A DNA stretch of 64,000 bases from Siderastrea radians (Eukaryota; Cnidaria; Anthozoa; Scleractinia; Rhizangiidae). Location: NCBI GenBank assembly GCA_964017195.1, contig OZ024898.1, positions 13,061,557 to 13,125,556 of the forward strand, in the 5' to 3' direction. Below, piece by piece: positions 34,576 through 47,696 of the stretch. The notes beneath the pieces were generated by a model. That model ran no database searches and was not told the origin of the DNA. It was given only the letters and a program-made list of their open reading frames with translations. Each line of letters starts with the position of its first letter. Position 1 is the stretch's first letter. A program made the position numbers and the translations under genes.

Positions 34576-37500
34576 AGGCCTGACAACACAAAAAGGGTCT
34601 TAGGCCATTCCACATGAGTGGTGAAAAAATGAAAATTTTTCAATCCAGTGACTAGAGAATAAAATTGAAGCCATTCAACAGTATAAACATCCTTCTGTTC
34701 AAACTTGTATGTTTGGTTAAAACTGTTGTCATGGTGACTCCACAGGGGGCTCTTGCATTTTGAGTGCTAATATTCTAGCAGCCTTTAGTCCCAGTTTTCA
34801 CTGGAGAATGAAAATTCCAGCTTTGGATTACTGCTACCAGATTTTTAACTTGTTAAAAATTGCAATGGCATCTGTTGGTAAATTATGGTAATCTGTCAGT
34901 TATATTACTTCTGCTGCTCTAATAGTTTGTTAACAGCTTCATTTTAGTCTTTCTTATTTTACTTTAATTAACTTCTTTATTTAGAAAAACAGGATGTAAG
35001 GTGTGCAAAAGAAATAATGATTAGTTTCTGTTCTGGAGGGGAAATTTGGTTGCTAAGGGGAATGCTGCTACAGGGAGGAAAAGTGTCTGAGGAATATTAA
35101 TTTTAACTTAGATGGCTGGCAAAAGAGATCATTTTCTATCACAATTTTACAGCCTTTTCTTATCTCACATCTGCATGTGCACCGTGATGGTACATTTGCA
35201 CTCATGCAATGCCTTCGCAATACTGTGGAAAGACCCTTGTCTAGCTTAGATTAGGGACTCACCATGCAGTTTTAGATAAGACTTAATGTCTAAATTTTTT
35301 GGCAGGTTGACATGGCCTGCATGAGGAACATTGGCTGGCACCCATTCTGAGCTGTTTTCCATTGGTCTGTCAGGTGAGAATGAAGGAGAACTTGCTGCTC
35401 AATGAAAATCCTTGTATAAGCTTAGATTTCTTGTCAGACTGAAGGCAACTAAACATGTTCTTGCTGTTGTTAAATGTCACCATTCTCACAAGTGAAACAC
35501 TTTCAGGTGTTTTTAACCTTAAAAGGGTATCACCCTCCTATAATTATGGACAGAAATTGTTACATTTGATTTTGTTTCATGGGATTGGGTTGCAGGTTGG
35601 CAGCCTTGGGAAGGGCAGGGGTAGGCATATTTACTGGGCAGAGAGATATATCACAATGATGAACCTACTCATGGCTCCTATTGATTGAGATATGGTTTAA
35701 ATTCTGGGAGTCACTCAAAGGAAAAGTGACAATTCATTATCTGGTCAATCTTAGGGACTTGTCAGAAATTAGCAGGGGGGAGGGGAGTGTAAATAGGTCC
35801 CTGAAAAGGGAGAGCCATGAAAAAATAGGCAGTGAAAGAGCTAGGAGGGTCACATGAATTTACAGTGATGTGATCATAACAGGCATTGTGATGTAATGTT
35901 ATATTATGACAGGAATAGCAAATTAATATACAAAAGATCATCATCATCATCATGATAATTCTCACTCGTGGTAAAGGGCAGATTTTGCTTGATAGTGTCC
36001 TGTGCTGCCTTGGTAAACAGTCATTTGTCAGTGGCAAGACAGATGCATGGCAATTGTTTCTTTGTTATACCACTTCTTCCTTCATAATGGAGTTGTGAGT
36101 TTGCCAATGGACTCTATACCATCTTAGCATAACCCACTGACCATCTATTAGTTAATCGCACAATCAGATTATCTACACAGGTGCCGTCTACTGATCAATA
36201 GACGGCTCTCAGAGCGGTTGCTCAGATTTTCACTGAATTTTATCAACCAAAAGCTTCAATAAATCAATTCTAGCGATATTCTGTGTTTAATAGACCGGTC
36301 AGTAGGTTATGCTAAAACAATTAGACAGCTCACTCTCGGTTTCTATCCACTTTGATAGTTGGCTCGGGGCTTGGCCCCTTGCCAACTATCAGCCGATAGA
36401 AACCTCGAGCTCGCTGTCTAATTGTTAATTAGTGTGTAGTGGCTGAAGGTTGTCTACAGAATGGTGACATTTTCTTGTTTCCCTGAAGTTTCAGAGGAAG
36501 TTTAGAAATATGGTTGGATAATTCAATTCCCAAGAAGACAAAAACACATGAATATTCACCATCGCACGAGTTTAAAACGTCAAGATTACTGAATGAACTG
36601 AAGTTTTAAATGACAATTTAGTCTAAGCATGCGATTTGGCTAAGGCGGAAAGTTTAATCTAGTTCACATTGTAGAAAAAAGGTTAAAAATTATTGTTTCA
36701 AGGAAAATGAGTTAGAGTTCTACTAAAACAATTACATTATTCACTATCGATTTCTATGAAGTGGTTGTAGTTGATTCGGCCAAAATCTTAAGCTCATAAT
36801 CTTATTGTTAAATATGACTTATGTTGGGGTGCAGTGGTTTCAATTAGTAACTTACAGTTTGTCGGCATTCTTGTTTTTCTAGCCATCTTGTTTTGTTTCT
36901 GTTCCTTTTTTTCTTTTACTTGGCTTAGAACTCAGATTTTTTTTATTTGTTTGGCCTTCTCCAATATTACCATCGGGAATCAGGGTATAATTGCTGACAA
37001 GAACAGCTCCTCCTATGGCATTATTGGAGGTATAATCTGTGCACATGCAGGGGGGGGGGGGGTCGTGATGTTTGAGGCCAAGCCCAAGGGGTCAGCAAAT
37101 TTCATTCCCATCAACAAAGAGGGTACTTCATTTCATTGCTCAATTTTAAATCTCAACCCCCCTCCTCCCCCTGCTAATTTCGAACAAGTCCCTTAAACAT
37201 TTTTGTTTTTGTCTCTATAGGTCTCCAAGAAGAGGTTTTCACTGCAATTCCTTAATGTCTACCAAAAATATTAGTCTGCGAGCCCGAGTTCTCCGTTAAC
37301 AATAGTCAACTGGGCTGTGCCTCGTTGACTACTCACTCATGGAAAACGCGGTCTCCAACTTTTTTTATCTATTATTATTATTTTTTTTTGAGAAAGAAAG
37401 CAACATCCAGGATTTTTTGAGCAACTTTTTGACAAATTTCGAGCAACCTGTTCGTGCAATTCCGAGCAACTTCTCAAACAGCCATACGCTTAAGCCCATA

Positions 37501-37690
37501 CTTTTTTTAGTGCATAGCCTTTCTTAGTCCTTTATCACTTGGGACAAAAGTTCATCTGCACCAGAATTTTTTTTATTCCATTATCTGATTTTAAAAGCAA
37601 CATTCAGCACAAAGCTGAGTTTTACATAACAATCGCATAAACGCATGTCCGATCTCTGACACTTTAGTACATAGTTGCTGCTTCAGTGGG
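34576..37690. other. Left part of unit B, no gene recognised
   Basis: Equivalent of 18,559-22,215, including the foldbacks at about 36,120-36,319 and 36,308-36,426 and a slightly longer poly-G run (37,050-37,062). No supported gene. Confidence 0.5.
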
Positions 37691-38678
37691 TCACGACTGT
37701 TCGTGTCTCCACGTTGGGGGCAGTTTCCAATCAAGGCCGTCTCTGTTTTTAACTTGTATTAGGACGTTGAAATCAAAGTAGTTCTCATCGTAGTGGTTTT
37801 GAACGTCTTGCCAATGCATTTCTTGAAGAGTCCTTGTTTCGGCGACTTCTTCTGCGCTGGTAGAATGGTTTATTACCATTTGTATGCTGTCGCATTTTCC
37901 ACAAGTATCTTTTCTGGGTTTTCGAAAGCTTAGATTATAACTGAAGAAAATCTTTCTAAAAGAACTTATACTGAGGGGAGGCTTGGCAGCTGTCCCTAAA
38001 ACATGACCTTTTAGTTTTAAAAAATCGTTGTAGATCTTGGTCAAATTCAGGGATGGCTCCAGATATCTCTTCTCTGGTGCTTTATGTCGCGTATAATGTG
38101 ATTGTTCCGGCTCATATGACCAGATGTGTTCTACAACCTGTGTGAGGAAAGGAAATGGGTACAACAATAAGCTCAATCGATCAAAACACAACAAGAAACG
38201 TACTGTCCCTTTACTGTGTGTATTGTGTTTTCCTCATTCTTTTGTTGGTGCTGTAACTAAATTTGAATATGTTTTGTAAACTAAATTTAATTTAAATTAT
38301 GTTTTACGGCGATCGTGCGTTTTCTGTAGCTGGCCCGAATTTATGGAATACTTTACCTCTAGAGATTATGAAGTCAGGAAATATATTAAATAGTTTTAAC
38401 TAGGCTTTGAAAACGCACCTTTTCAAGCAGGCGTATAACTTGTAGAATATTTATATTTTTAGTTGAGACCTGCATGTAATTTTTCTTTTCAATTAGTTTT
38501 TCCTTCTGTAATGTAATAGTTTTATAAATCTTGTAATTTAGTAGTTTTATACCTATTGTAATTTAATTAGTTATGTAGAGCGCCTAGGACAAATCGTGCT
38601 TTGGCGCTATGTAAAATATTTGAATTAAATTAAATTAAATTTTGTTATTGTGAGTCATGTGTTTGACCAATAGAAAAC

Positions 38679-38723
<45 letters not shown>

Positions 38724-39884
38724 GCTCAATCAAGCCGGCCTCATAAAGAGCAATTTCAATGCGTCCCCCTCATCTGATTCACAGCCATCCTAAAAGTCCA
38801 ACAAATACCCCCCTCGCCGCCCTCCCTCGTATTCTCCGTATTCAACTGGAACTAGCGTGCAATGGACGCTAATGCGGAGGAATATCATTAAAAGAGCTTC
38901 ATGTGCATTGGCTTCAATTGCAAGCTAGTTACAGTTCTACAACGAGAATACGAATATGGTCTATCGAGAAGCCGAAAAGGGTGGCCGCTTTTGATTCGCA
39001 TTCTTTCCTGCAGTCACGGTCCAATCAAAAGTCACCTTCTAATTGGATTATACGAAAGAATGAAAAATTTGTTAATAGTGGTCACATTTTGGGCTCCTTG
39101 TTTACAATTGACTCAGAACAATCTTCCTGCATGGAGCCCTTACCATTACAGTTTTTACAACAACTGACAGCATTCTCGAGCGCTCATTGGTAGCAAGTTT
39201 TAGGGGATGAAAGTGCAGACCGTGAAAATTTATAGCGCTATTTCTATCGCTATTCAATAGCGCCTTGCAAAATCGACAACAAGAAAAGATTCTCTTAACA
39301 ATATCATAGTTAAAAAGATCTGTCGGGAGAAGTTAACATACCTCTGCTTTCAGTTGAGGGCTCAAGCGTTTTTGATTACTCTGTAAGACTCGTCTATCTT
39401 TTTCTACAGCTCCACTGAATGGCCTCCGCTTTTTAAGCAACACTCTAAGTCGTTTCTTTCCGACTCCGTAAATCTTCATAAATGCTCTTTTGCATATTTG
39501 TAGTTTCTGATTCGCGTTTCCAGTGGTGTAATATCGGATTACAGTTCTAGGATTATCCACTCGGTTCTGCCTTCTCGCATTCGTGGTTTCTATACGCGCG
39601 GCCAAATGTTCGTTCTGTGCTTGATAAGCCATGCGGTCGAAATCGTTTCTTATCTGCATTACAACGTCTATTCCAATATTCAACAGACAGGTGGTACTGC
39701 AACATTCCAACCGCATTTCACGAACAAATCGAAATGGTCTGTTTTTCCTTGGTCTTATTTTCTTTTTGATGACTTTAAGAATAGGCTCTCGGCGCCGGCG
39801 CGTTGCAAGTTCGTCTGCTCGTTTTCTCTCCCGGTGGGAAACCACTTTTTGTTTCTCGAACTTATAGTGAAAACCTTGATCCAT
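37691..39884 (-). CDS. Transposase N-terminal half (two exons), unit B
   Basis: Copy of the gene at 22,216-24,409: exons 39,884-39,342 and 38,137-37,691, the same splice sites and the same predicted 329 residues with the basic N-terminus and DTCGKCD knuckle. Having two unbroken copies argues that the half-gene is not simply debris, although recent duplication alone could explain it. Confidence 0.65.
38305..38640 (+). mobile_element. CR1/L2-like LINE 3' end fragment, unit B
   Basis: Copy of 22,830-23,165 within the intron of the half-transposase gene, followed by the same TAA microsatellite (about 38,681-38,724). Confidence 0.7.
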
Positions 39885-40085
39885 AACGACGACGAAAAAA
39901 GATTCGACGGACGTACGTAGCAGAAAAAAGATGACGTTTCAAAACCGCACACGTTGTAATTGCTGTTGCCGTGCGCGCACTATAGTTACAAATGGTTTGT
40001 TCACTCGCGCGAGACGCCTAAAGCTACGCGTGCGACTTAGAAATTAAAGCTTGAACGTTAACAACGTTAACCCGGGGAAGAAAAG
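39885..40085. promoter_or_regulatory. Bidirectional promoter region, unit B
   Basis: Copy of 24,410-24,610, 201 bp between the two divergent start codons, CpG-rich with the TGACGT half-site at about 39,932. Confidence 0.5.
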
Positions 40086-41015
40086 ATGTCACGGGCGTCA
40101 AATGAACCAACTCATGGGGTGTCAGTGTTTCACATGGATTTCCACAAGAATGTAATGATTCCTAAGCTGACTGCCCAACAAACGTACTACTTGCGAAAGA
40201 TTAAATTGTATGCTTTTGGGATCCACAGTGCAGAAACGAACAAAGGGACGACATATGCTTGGAGCGAATGCACGGCTGAGAAAAATCCAGAAACTCTTGT
40301 ATCCTGCCTCGATTTACATCTACGTCAGACAGAATCCAACAATCGCAAGTGGAACATATTTTGGGCTGATAACACAAGGTCCCAGAACAAGAATCACACG
40401 GTCGTTTTTTATTTTGACTATCTCGTGGCGAGTGGATTCCGTGTGAGAATCGATTACAAGTTCCTCGAAGCAGGCCATTCCTTTGGCGCCGTAGATCGCG
40501 ATGGTGGCTTAGCGGAAGGCTTGTTCAGAAATGCAGAACATCTAGAAACACCTGTGGACTACGCAGAGACAATAAACAACAGTTCTTTGTTTCCAAAACT
40601 AACCTGGATTCTCCCACCGCAATCGGCGTTCAAAAGTCACGCCACGTGGCTTCGTAAAACTTACAGAGTAAGGAGGAAAGACATTTTCAATCAGGCCTAC
40701 CGATTTAGCGACACCATGTATTTTAATTTCGGGATAGGCGAGCGTGTTGATCCTACGGACGGGATCGTCAAAACTTTCAGGCACCCCAACTGCGTTTGGC
40801 TAAGAAAGACGCTAGATGATCGAGAACAACCTATCGAAGTGGACTTTAGAAGACGAACTTTAGAACGAACTCGCTTCCGCGAAGAAGACCTCTCCGCCTT
40901 AAGTACCGTTTCCATCAAACCAAATGAGAAAACCTCTCAGGACTTAGAAAAAATGTTACCATATCTTAGACCCGCTGGAAAGGCTTACTACAATAGTATT
41001 TTGTCTTCAGACTAA
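40086..41015 (+). CDS. Transposase C-terminal half, RNase-H-like core, unit B
   Basis: Copy of 24,611-25,540; the predicted 309-residue protein is the same, with Asp18, Asp95, the GHS motif and Asp137 all kept. Nothing breaks the frame. Confidence 0.7.
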   Translation: MSRASNEPTHGVSVFHMDFHKNVMIPKLTAQQTYYLRKIKLYAFGIHSAETNKGTTYAWSECTAEKNPETLVSCLDLHLRQTESNNRKWNIFWADNTRSQNKNHTVVFYFDYLVASGFRVRIDYKFLEAGHSFGAVDRDGGLAEGLFRNAEHLETPVDYAETINNSSLFPKLTWILPPQSAFKSHATWLRKTYRVRRKDIFNQAYRFSDTMYFNFGIGERVDPTDGIVKTFRHPNCVWLRKTLDDREQPIEVDFRRRTLERTRFREEDLSALSTVSIKPNEKTSQDLEKMLPYLRPAGKAYYNSILSSD

Positions 41016-41121
41016 CCGGTGATCAGTGACATCAAAAGGTCAGCGCGAATTCTTTTAGTGCAAAGGCGCGTGACGATAATCAACATTCATTTGTTAAGTT
41101 CAGTAGTTAATGACAACATTA

Positions 41122-41234
41122 CAGTAGAATCCCGATCACGGGGTCGAACCCTCGTTTCCCTCTGTAATTCTACCCCCGATTTCTCGAAGAAATTTCCATT
41201 TCCCGTGGAGGTTCGAAAAATCGGGATTCTACTG
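41122..41234. mobile_element. Tc1/mariner (pogo)-type MITE, unit B
   Basis: Copy of 25,647-25,759 with the same TA flanks and the CAGTAGAATCCCGAT ends. Confidence 0.8.
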
Positions 41235-41565
41235 TATTTGCGACAACTTCCTTGTGGTTCCATACTGCAAGTTAAGACTGAGTCCCATTTGTATGACTAC
41301 GGTGATTTTATTTAATCCGTGAATCGACATCCAACAGATTAATGAGTAATAGTCCAAACTAAACAAAAGAAATCAATGGAATTAGTGTGTAATAGTATTT
41401 GAAAGTTTAGTTACTATTTCACGGGTTAAGTAAAACCAGTCTATTTTCATGAAATGGAACTGTTACATTAATTGTGTTTGCTTTAACCGACGGACAGAGA
41501 TCGTGGACTGCGGCTCAGGTGACGCCTGTCACATCTTTTCTTCCTAGTTATCCAACGTTGCGAAT

Positions 41566-43325
41566 TTCTTTTTTTTTTTCGCCTAATAGTTTTTTTTATT
41601 GCAAGACACGTACAGTCACGTTACATTACTTACATAACGGTATGAAACAAAACACTAAATACATTACATTACATTACAAATCCTACACAAGAGCGCTAGT
41701 TATAGTATAACACTTGCATTACTCCACTTACAATACTCTATTCTAATTGCACTTAATGGATACGATAATAATACTTTTTTTGTTTGCCCTACACAGTGAC
41801 ACATACAAACCATGCAGATGCCCAATTAATTCCCTTACAAGATTAAATAGCAATTTCCTAGCACAAAAAAATATTAAAAACTTAATTTACCCGGCGGACT
41901 TCCATTTTTTTCCTTGTAGTAGACTAATATAAGATTACAACAGAAGCTCCCATCTTGTATAAAAATTGCGAAGCTTTCGGTTCTTAATAGCAATTAACTT
42001 TTCAACTTCTTGTTTAGCTTCAACCTTGTGCAGAAACAATCAAAATTTTGGAAGGTACTTATTTTTTCTACTCTCCCAGATAGTTATCTTACCAAGAATT
42101 ATCAAATAATTTAATAAATCGTTCCTCTAAAGAAAGCCAATTATGATGTCTTTTAAAGACAAAGAAAAATTTTCACAACTTATACCAGACCACCAGACTG
42201 TAAAACTATTCCAGAACACCTGCACAAAGGAGCAGTTAAAGAAGAGGTGGTACAAATCTTCCGTATAGGTTCCACAAAATGAGCACTTATCTGAATCGCT
42301 TAAACCTATTTTGAATAATTTATCATTTGTAAACAAAATGAAAAGACCAAACATACGTTTCGCTTGCAGCTAGATGCGGAATAGAAAAAGCATCTTGTGG
42401 ATTTGAGAGTTTAAAATCAGCTATCAACCTTTCAAAGCTATTCGGAGTTTTCGCTTTAGTTGATATCATCATTGAATAGAATTGTTTGCACTTTGCCGTA
42501 TACACATTAAAATCTTTAGCATTATACTCAAAATTCATAGGATCGAATTTTCCCACTGTTAGGAGATTGGAAGAATTTTTTGAATTCATATTTATGATAG
42601 CAGACCTCAATGCTGTCCATGTAAGGAAATTAGTATTAAGACCTTTTTGTTTAAAGGACTCAAAAGAACGTACATTATCAATATTAAACTGTAAATCATT
42701 CAAATAAATTATGCCCTTATCAAAGGACATTTTATAAAACACTGGTCTGTTATTTATCCTTATGTCCTTATTTTTCCAGATAACATTTTGGGAATAATTA
42801 ACATCGGAAAAGGAACTTCTAAATTCCACCCACCTGTCCACCTAAGGAGCTCTAAGTAAAAGTTACTAACGCTTAAATCAAGGTCATTGACATCATAATT
42901 GCATCTAAGAACCCCTCACCCTCTTTTTTCCATTCCTCTCAGTAACTTTTCTTTCATCTTAATTTGGACAAAAATTTTATCGGTCAATATCGAAGTATTC
43001 ATTTTCCAAAACCCTGGGCCTCGCTTGCATTCCTCAAGTTCCTGCAGGTGTAGAAGAATTGCCGAGTGATCAGTTCTAATTGCAGCAATAATATCAGCGT
43101 CTTTAATTAAGTCCTGAAGTGAGTTTGAGATAAGCCAATAGTCTAATCTACAGAAAACAAAAGGAGACTTTTGTGACCAAGTAAAGCTTTTCGTTTGAGG
43201 GTTTTTTTTACACGCCAAACATCATGTAAATTAAATATTGCTTGTAATTGTTCAATGCGATCAGTAATTTTTTTCCTTGCTACCAGTATACCGCCTTGTT
43301 TGTCAAGAAGTGGATAAAGGGCAAT
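41566..43325 (-). mobile_element. L1/Tx1-like LINE fragment, unit B
   Basis: Copy of 26,091-27,850 with the same internal deletion and frame breaks, so the LINE was in the unit before the unit duplicated. Confidence 0.75.
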
Positions 43326-44460
43326 AAAATTATTGCCCTTCTTAGCTGTCCGATCAGCCTTGCAATTGGTTTTTTGTTTTATTCAACATTGCTGATCCTG
43401 ATCTACACCAAGATCCGGCTTCACCTCGCTACTGTTTGTCCAAGTGGTCCTTGCATCGAGTTACCTGATTTGGCGTTATAACATACCATTGAATAGCTAA
43501 TTGCATCGCACTACACAAAGATACGCAAACACAAACACAAAAACACATACACAAAGTACATATTTTACGCTGGAAAACAATTTTAAATTTCAAATTTTTC
43601 TCCTCTTTCCTGAAGGAGTGCAGCATTCTTCCTCGCTCCCTCAGCCGTGCCCGCTCCTAGCCGATACACATTAACTTAAATACGTTGAAATTGAAATGTA
43701 TATGGCTTCTTATAAGTCTATCTTTGCCAATCTACCTACCAACAAGGTATTTAAGAGCAGCACTCGACTTCAAAAATAAAAGCTAAGTATTTAACGATAA
43801 ATAAATAAATAACGTGTGCAAACCATTATATGGAGTGAAGGTTAAGTTTGCGGCAATAATAAACACGTTGCGAATTTCTGATACCCCGTCTTTATAGGGT
43901 AGCGTAGGGTTTGTGGGCGGGGGGGAGGGAGGGGGGAAGGCGAGTATGGAGTCGTGACCCGACCAAGTCCAGGGACAAATGTTTATAAAATCCGCGTGCA
44001 AAGCATAGAGTGATTTCATTTAATCCGTGAAACAATATCTCACAGTGTGTAATAGTCCAAACTAAAGAAAAGAAAACAATGTAATTGGTGTCTAACAGAT
44101 CTGAAAGTGTAGTACCTATTTCACAGGTTTAGTAAAATCACTCTACTTTAACATATTTAGTTTAACTCACGAAACACGTTTCTCTTCTAGCTTATATCTC
44201 CACGCGTCACGGTCTATTTTTCTCTGGGAACTTTTGAGGAGGGAGGGGGTGGGGCTTGCCGGAGCGAGGGACAGGTTTATTTAAAATCGTGTACAGATAC
44301 AGTCATATCGAGTATCAGAGTTTTGGCCATCAATCACGTGACTTCTATATTTAGAAACCAACATTTGCGAAAAACATCGGGTTGTTCCAAAAAATTAGTA
44401 TCAGACAAAACAAACTATAATAAGTAAACGTGGTGGATGATTGCCTTTAAGCAATTAAGT

Positions 44461-44690
44461 TGGAGGTGAGCGTGGCCTAGTGGTTAGGGTGCTGGACTTG
44501 TAATCTGGAGGTCCCGAGTTCAAATCCTCCTCCCTGCCACTGGATGAATTTGTCAGTCGGTGGTCCCGAATTTAACTCCTCCACGCTTTGTAGCGGAATG
44601 TTGATGTTCACCAGGGAGCTATTAGCCACGTGCACATGGTCTGAAATTGATAAAGGCGATAATCTGTCAGAATGACTGTGCAATCTCGAC
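44461..44690 (+). mobile_element. tRNA-derived SINE, unit B
   Basis: Copy of 28,986-29,215, same A and B boxes and threonine-like anticodon loop. Confidence 0.75.
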
Positions 44691-44716
44691 AAAATTTTAG
44701 AATCTTGCCATTTTCT

Positions 44717-44794
44717 AGTCTCCTACGCAGCCGTTTTTAGATGTTTTGGGAGCGTTGCGTGACGCCACTAAAAACGGCTGCGTACAGGAGACTG
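44717..44794. mobile_element. Short palindromic MITE, unit B
   Basis: Copy of 29,242-29,319 with the same GCCATTTTCT flanks. Confidence 0.75.
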
Positions 44795-45711
44795 GCCATT
44801 TTCTCTGATTTTCTTGTATTTTTAGAATCTTGTCAGTTGAATTTCTGTAGGAGAATGAAAATTTGAACAATATTTCATTTATTCTTTCTTATCCTTGATA
44901 TATCTAAGCTGCAGGTCTTGTTGGAAAGTCGTTGTAAGTATAAAATAATATGTTTACTTTTCAGACAACAGTCCCTCACACAGCCCCAAGCGCAGTCGAA
45001 AATATTAAATTACAAGACTACAAGCTTATATGTATTCTAGGTATACAACTGAAAAGTTAACCGCGTTCACAAACATGTATATAAAGAAGATTTTGAAAAT
45101 ATTCAGCAAAAACAACGGCCGTTTCCATTTATCTAAGGTTTTCTTTGTCCGCTTCGCGAAATGTAAGTTCTCCAGGGTCATAGGTCGCGCACCAAGGACC
45201 CATATGCGAAAATTGTTGATATTTTTCGACAGTCGTTAAAACAAACGTTTTAAACTCTGCAGCAAATTCCTTCACAACCACAGAAATTGGTTTATCTGTA
45301 AACTTCTTTTTCAAAACAACACGTCCTCCCGTTGCGTTTTATCTATGCGCAAGCTAAGTAAACATGACCATGCAATTTACGGAGACGCAAAATTAGAAAG
45401 ACAAATTGGCCTACTGAAGTGTTCGATAAACCTTCAAGGACAGTTTCGTCTAAATACATGGTACGACAAACCCAGCAATGGTCGTTGGTTGTTTGTTCTT
45501 GCACTGACTGCAAAAATATATAAGCTTACTGGACATGACAGAACAATTAATTCGGCCGGGTGAGCAATACAAACTAGAAAGTGCGCCAATCAATGTGCTT
45601 GGTCTAACTCGTATGGGAAATGGACGATGCATTTGCGCTAAGAGAAATGAAACGGAGGGGAATTGAGCGGCATTTCAAACTCCACGTTTGCTGAAGCCAC
45701 CGGTTGCAGAG

Positions 45712-45749
45712 GCCTGGGTTTTTGCCCCAAACGGGGCAAAAACCCAGGC
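45712..45749. repeat. Perfect 17-bp hairpin, unit B
   Basis: Copy of 30,237-30,274. Confidence 0.9.
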
Positions 45750-46412
45750 TCTCGCGGCCAGAGCTTAAAATAGCACTCCGGGCATGGAAGTAACTTACCT
45801 ACCCCAGGAACTTTTAAAACCTTAATTTCACCAACTTAAAACCACGCGCAGCGCGAAATTTGTCTCCAATACATATATTCCCACAGTTTTTCAAACGGCC
45901 ACAATAAAACCCCTCTGAGATATAACGGTTCAAAGTTGTCAAACTCTCTCGTTCCCAATCCCCCTACACCCTACGCGAGCACTGGAGCCCAGGCGCTACA
46001 CCGCCAAACATATGGAGACTGTCATTTTGGAAACACTTCAAATATGGCCATCTTTACGCCATGATTATCTCCAAACTACACGTCCATTTCCGCTTCAAAC
46101 ACCAGTTTCGCTACGAAGAAACATTACCCATAGTTTTTCGCTGATCCGGAAGACCTCCAAGGAAAATGACAGCTGTCCAAAGATTACCGCTTGTGACGGT
46201 ATGAACTGGGTTTGTTTGTTTTCCATCTCCTGATTCCATTACACAGTTCCATTTCTCCTCAACAAGCTTCCAGCTGCAAGTAGCTACGTGCTTACATCAC
46301 AACAAGCAGGTTTTCAGGTAAGAAATGGGTCTGGAAGAATGACAACGACGGAACCTGACAACACAAAAGGGGTCCAACAGAATAAGACCCTTTTTGAAAA
46401 ATGGCGCCTCAT

Positions 46413-46877
46413 ATGCATATCACTTTCAGGCAAAACACCTCTTGAATGGTACCCCATGTTATGGTAATGACGATATTGAAATTTAAATACCTTATCGATG
46501 GTTCTCTTTTGTACTCGGAAGTAGTCCCTCATTAAATTGATGGCATATTCCATGTACTTCTTACCAACCACCCGTGACACTGTTCCATATGATTGGAGCA
46601 ATGCCCTGCGGGTGTACGTATATAGGACGTAAAGGATGACTGCCAGGCGGATAACTTGGCGGCGATCTTTTCCCAGCTCTGCGTCATCTTTAATAAGTAC
46701 ACCCATGCTCCATTTGCTATTAAGCATTTGGCAGATTTCCAAGTCAAACTGGTCATACAAGCATAGTGCTTCTTCAGAAAATGTATACTTTAATCCATCT
46801 TTGTGATCTCTATAAATGGCATCATAGATCTCTGTGAGATCTTGAAGATTGGATTCTCGCAGTTTGTTGACATACAC
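46413..46877 (-). CDS. Middle exon of the element's P-loop gene, cut by the composite
   Basis: Minus-strand exon with acceptor gtttgtttgaaag before GTGTATGTC, open for 155 codons up to the composite's right end. Helix-rich sequence: KLRESNLQDLTEIYDAIYRD, TFSEEALCLYDQFDLEICQM, KDRRQVIRLAVILYVLYTYT, INLMRDYFRVQKRTIDKVFK, ending GVLPESDMH. This is like the C-terminal helical region of the DUF3987-type proteins I recall. The composite begins within 0-4 bp of the exon's 3' end. If one AT is taken as the target duplication, the empty site reads ATGCAT|gtatat, a plausible donor, and joins in phase to the exon at 18,213. Confidence 0.6.
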
Positions 46878-47696
46878 CTTTCAAACAAACAAAAGGTAAA
46901 ATAAGTTACAGTAAAAATCTGATAAATGAAATGTCTGCCAAAAAAATAAATGCTTTTTAGTCTAAAACCCAGCACAACTATAACTAATGAGAAAATTTGC
47001 ACTGACCTCCATGGAATAAGAACTTATAGTAAAGATTTCATACAAGAGAATAATTTTTTATGTATATTTTTATGATATGGCCTGAAGTCTATACTGTAAA
47101 GTTCTTCCAACATCCCAGTCCTCTCTTAATATTTGGATAATTCAAGGGATTGTTTTATTTTCATCATTCATTAGTGTTGTAATCTGTAGTTTTCAATAGC
47201 ATTTCTCAAAAAAGAAAGGGACAAAGGGGCCTTTAAATGACAGGTCTTTTGGATGCTTATGTAAGGCATCCTCTCCCTCTAAAGAATTAGATCTTCAAAT
47301 TCAGTAAAAATAAAAGAAGGCGTGATTGCAGGCTATAATAAATTAAACACTATTTTAGCATGGCAGGGGAAAAGACAATATGTAGTTAAGGCAAATAGGT
47401 AAAGCAAAATAAAAATACAGTTCATGAAAAGAGAAAAACACCTTAATGGCCATACTTGGATATTGAAAGGAATCTTTGGTTAACACCCATTGTTCTGACA
47501 TCATGCGAAAGGGCAAGCATCAATTTCAAAATGAAGAACTTGTTAGAAAATTCATTTGAGACACAACTTGTAGAGTTGTATGCTTAAAAAAGTCAGGTCC
47601 CTCCCCTTAATTAATACAATTTACAAAATAATGACCCTCCCCAAAGTGGTGCTCAAAAAGTAGTGACCCTCCCCCCAAATAAAGTAGCCCCCCCCA
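46878..47696. other. Intron or decayed middle of the P-loop gene
   Basis: About 820 bp. The region between the P-loop exon and the helical exon is far too short and too stop-rich to hold the rest of an ATPase core, and I found no exon in it on the minus strand. Near 47,590-47,700 there is a degenerate CCTCCCCNAAA repeat (three copies of a TAGTGACCCTCCCC-like unit). The central part of the gene appears deleted. Confidence 0.45.

Larger units (their letters stand above)
18558..46410. mobile_element. Nested composite transposon: unit A + 520-bp array + unit B
   Basis: 27,853 bp. The outer ends are GAGGC...GCCTC; with the adjoining AT they read ATGAGGC on both sides and share an inner CAAAAAGGGTCTTA block, so the terminal inverted repeat is short and gapped. 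Flanking sequence allows a duplication of ATAT (18,554-18,557 and 46,411-46,414) or only AT. Two directly repeated units of about 12 kb enclose seven copies of a 520-bp repeat. The composite interrupts the minus-strand P-loop gene at or within a few bases of an exon 3' end. Confidence 0.75.
34575..46410. mobile_element. Unit B of the composite (11.8 kb)
   Basis: Direct repeat of unit A. Offsets are 15,957 before the 482-bp difference and 15,475 after it. Point differences noticed include 19,506/35,463, 19,410/35,367, 21,053/37,010 and 23,656/39,131, plus poly-G length; the rest appears the same. It lacks the 57-bp and 482-bp segments of unit A. So the duplication is recent compared with the decay of everything around it. 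Confidence 0.9.
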
